Source of the DNA: an uncultured Eubacteriales bacterium
Lineage (GTDB): Bacteria; Bacillota; Clostridia; Christensenellales; Christensenellaceae
Assembly: GCA_905193725.1 (NCBI GenBank)
Contig: CAJJPW010000142.1
Span: 1 to 5,791, forward strand
Direction: 5' to 3'
Length of the DNA: 5,791 bases
Below the pieces are notes generated by a model, which saw only the letters and a program-made list of their open reading frames with translations, searched no databases and had not been told where the DNA came from. The first letter of the stretch is position 1; each line of letters begins with the position of its first letter. The translations under genes and the position numbers were made by a program. Below are positions 5,247 to 5,791 of the stretch, in pieces.

Positions 5247-5791
5247 TTAGTCCAGTTCGTTGGCTAGATTGTACACTTTATTCTTCCCCATACCCGTCTG
5301 TTCACAGGTCTTTTTAATCGCATCTTTTTTGGAACATCCTTGGGCGATATACTGGCGGAGCATTTCCACGATCTGTTCATCCTGCAATTCTTCATTTGGG
5401 CCTTGCATATATGGCTCTATCACCAGAATATACTCTCCTTTTATTTCCCTATTTTCTAGCGCCCGATTCACTTCATCCAGTGTTCCAGAAAGGCGCTCTT
5501 CATAGAGCTTGGTAAGCTCTTTTAGCAGGGCAACTTTCCGTTCTTCTCCGAAAGTATTTTGCAGCTCTCCCAAGGTTTTTTTGAGTTTATGAGGGCTCTC
5601 ATACACAATAGAGGTATATGGGCAGTGGTTCAGCATCTCCAGCACTTCTCTGCGCCTAGATTGCTTCTGGGGAAGAAATCCCACAAACAAAAAACCGCCC
5701 GTATCCATGCCAGATTGAGTTAGCGCCGCAATTGCCGCACACGGCCCTGGTACTACCACCACTTTCAATCCCGCATCGTACACCTTCTGCA
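5247..5791 (-). CDS. rsmI: 16S rRNA (cytidine-1402 2'-O)-methyltransferase, 5' end missing
   Basis: RsmI uses S-adenosylmethionine to methylate the ribose of C1402 in the decoding centre of 16S rRNA. The window holds about 181 C-terminal residues of a protein that is usually about 280 long; the frame stays open to the window edge, so the GTG at 5783 is an internal valine, not a start. Visible family blocks are the VVVVPGPCAAIAAL strand-turn of the tetrapyrrole-methylase fold, FLFVGFLPQK, IVYESPHKLKKTL and LLKELTKLYEERLSGTLDEV. The C-terminal segment after the proline-rich linker (KKDAIKKTCEQTGMGKNKVYNLANEL region) is the small helical domain common in Gram-positive RsmI. The gene is convergent with the serine recombinase, 9 bases apart, and no terminator hairpin is seen between them. 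Confidence 0.93.
   Translation of the reverse strand, partial: QKVYDAGLKVVVVPGPCAAIAALTQSGMDTGGFLFVGFLPQKQSRRREVLEMLNHCPYTSIVYESPHKLKKTLGELQNTFGEERKVALLKELTKLYEERLSGTLDEVNRALENREIKGEYILVIEPYMQGPNEELQDEQIVEMLRQYIAQGCSKKDAIKKTCEQTGMGKNKVYNLANELD

Overview
This window looks like part of the chromosome of an endospore-forming, probably anaerobic, Firmicute of the class Clostridia. The evidence is a spore photoproduct lyase homologue, strong AGGAGG-type ribosome binding sites, intermediate base composition with AT-rich intergenic DNA, and family-level resemblance of the proteins to clostridial homologues. I cannot name the genus. Seven protein-coding genes were recognised. No tRNA, rRNA, CRISPR array or insertion sequence was seen.

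Left arm (1-2572, + strand): the 3' end of an MBOAT (AlgI-like) membrane O-acyltransferase, then a membrane-anchored DHHW/AlgX-like SGNH acetyltransferase, then a type-I glycerate kinase. The first two form the usual two-part machine that moves acetyl groups across the membrane and puts them on an extracytoplasmic glycan. The kinase follows after 46 bases and is probably co-transcribed, although its metabolic link to the pair is not obvious.

Middle (2573-4351, - strand): a spore photoproduct lyase homologue (spl/splB type) followed 50 bases later by a Mn-type superoxide dismutase, ending in a Rho-independent terminator at 2592-2629. The terminator's T-run favours the - strand. The pair reads as a stress or spore-resistance unit: radical-SAM repair of UV-damaged spore DNA plus superoxide removal. 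The lyase-like protein is the most interesting item here. It keeps the CxxxCxxC cluster motif and the two tyrosines beside it, but it has serine where the Bacillus enzyme has its catalytic hydrogen-donor cysteine, and no cysteine in the stretch that should hold the alternative clostridial donor.

Right arm (4352-5791): an AT-rich divergent intergenic region of about 250 bases carries a good promoter and ribosome binding site for a stand-alone small serine recombinase (+ strand). That gene runs tail-to-tail, with only 9 bases between, into rsmI (- strand, 5' end outside the window), the 16S rRNA C1402 2'-O-methyltransferase. No transposon ends or invertible segment were found around the recombinase.
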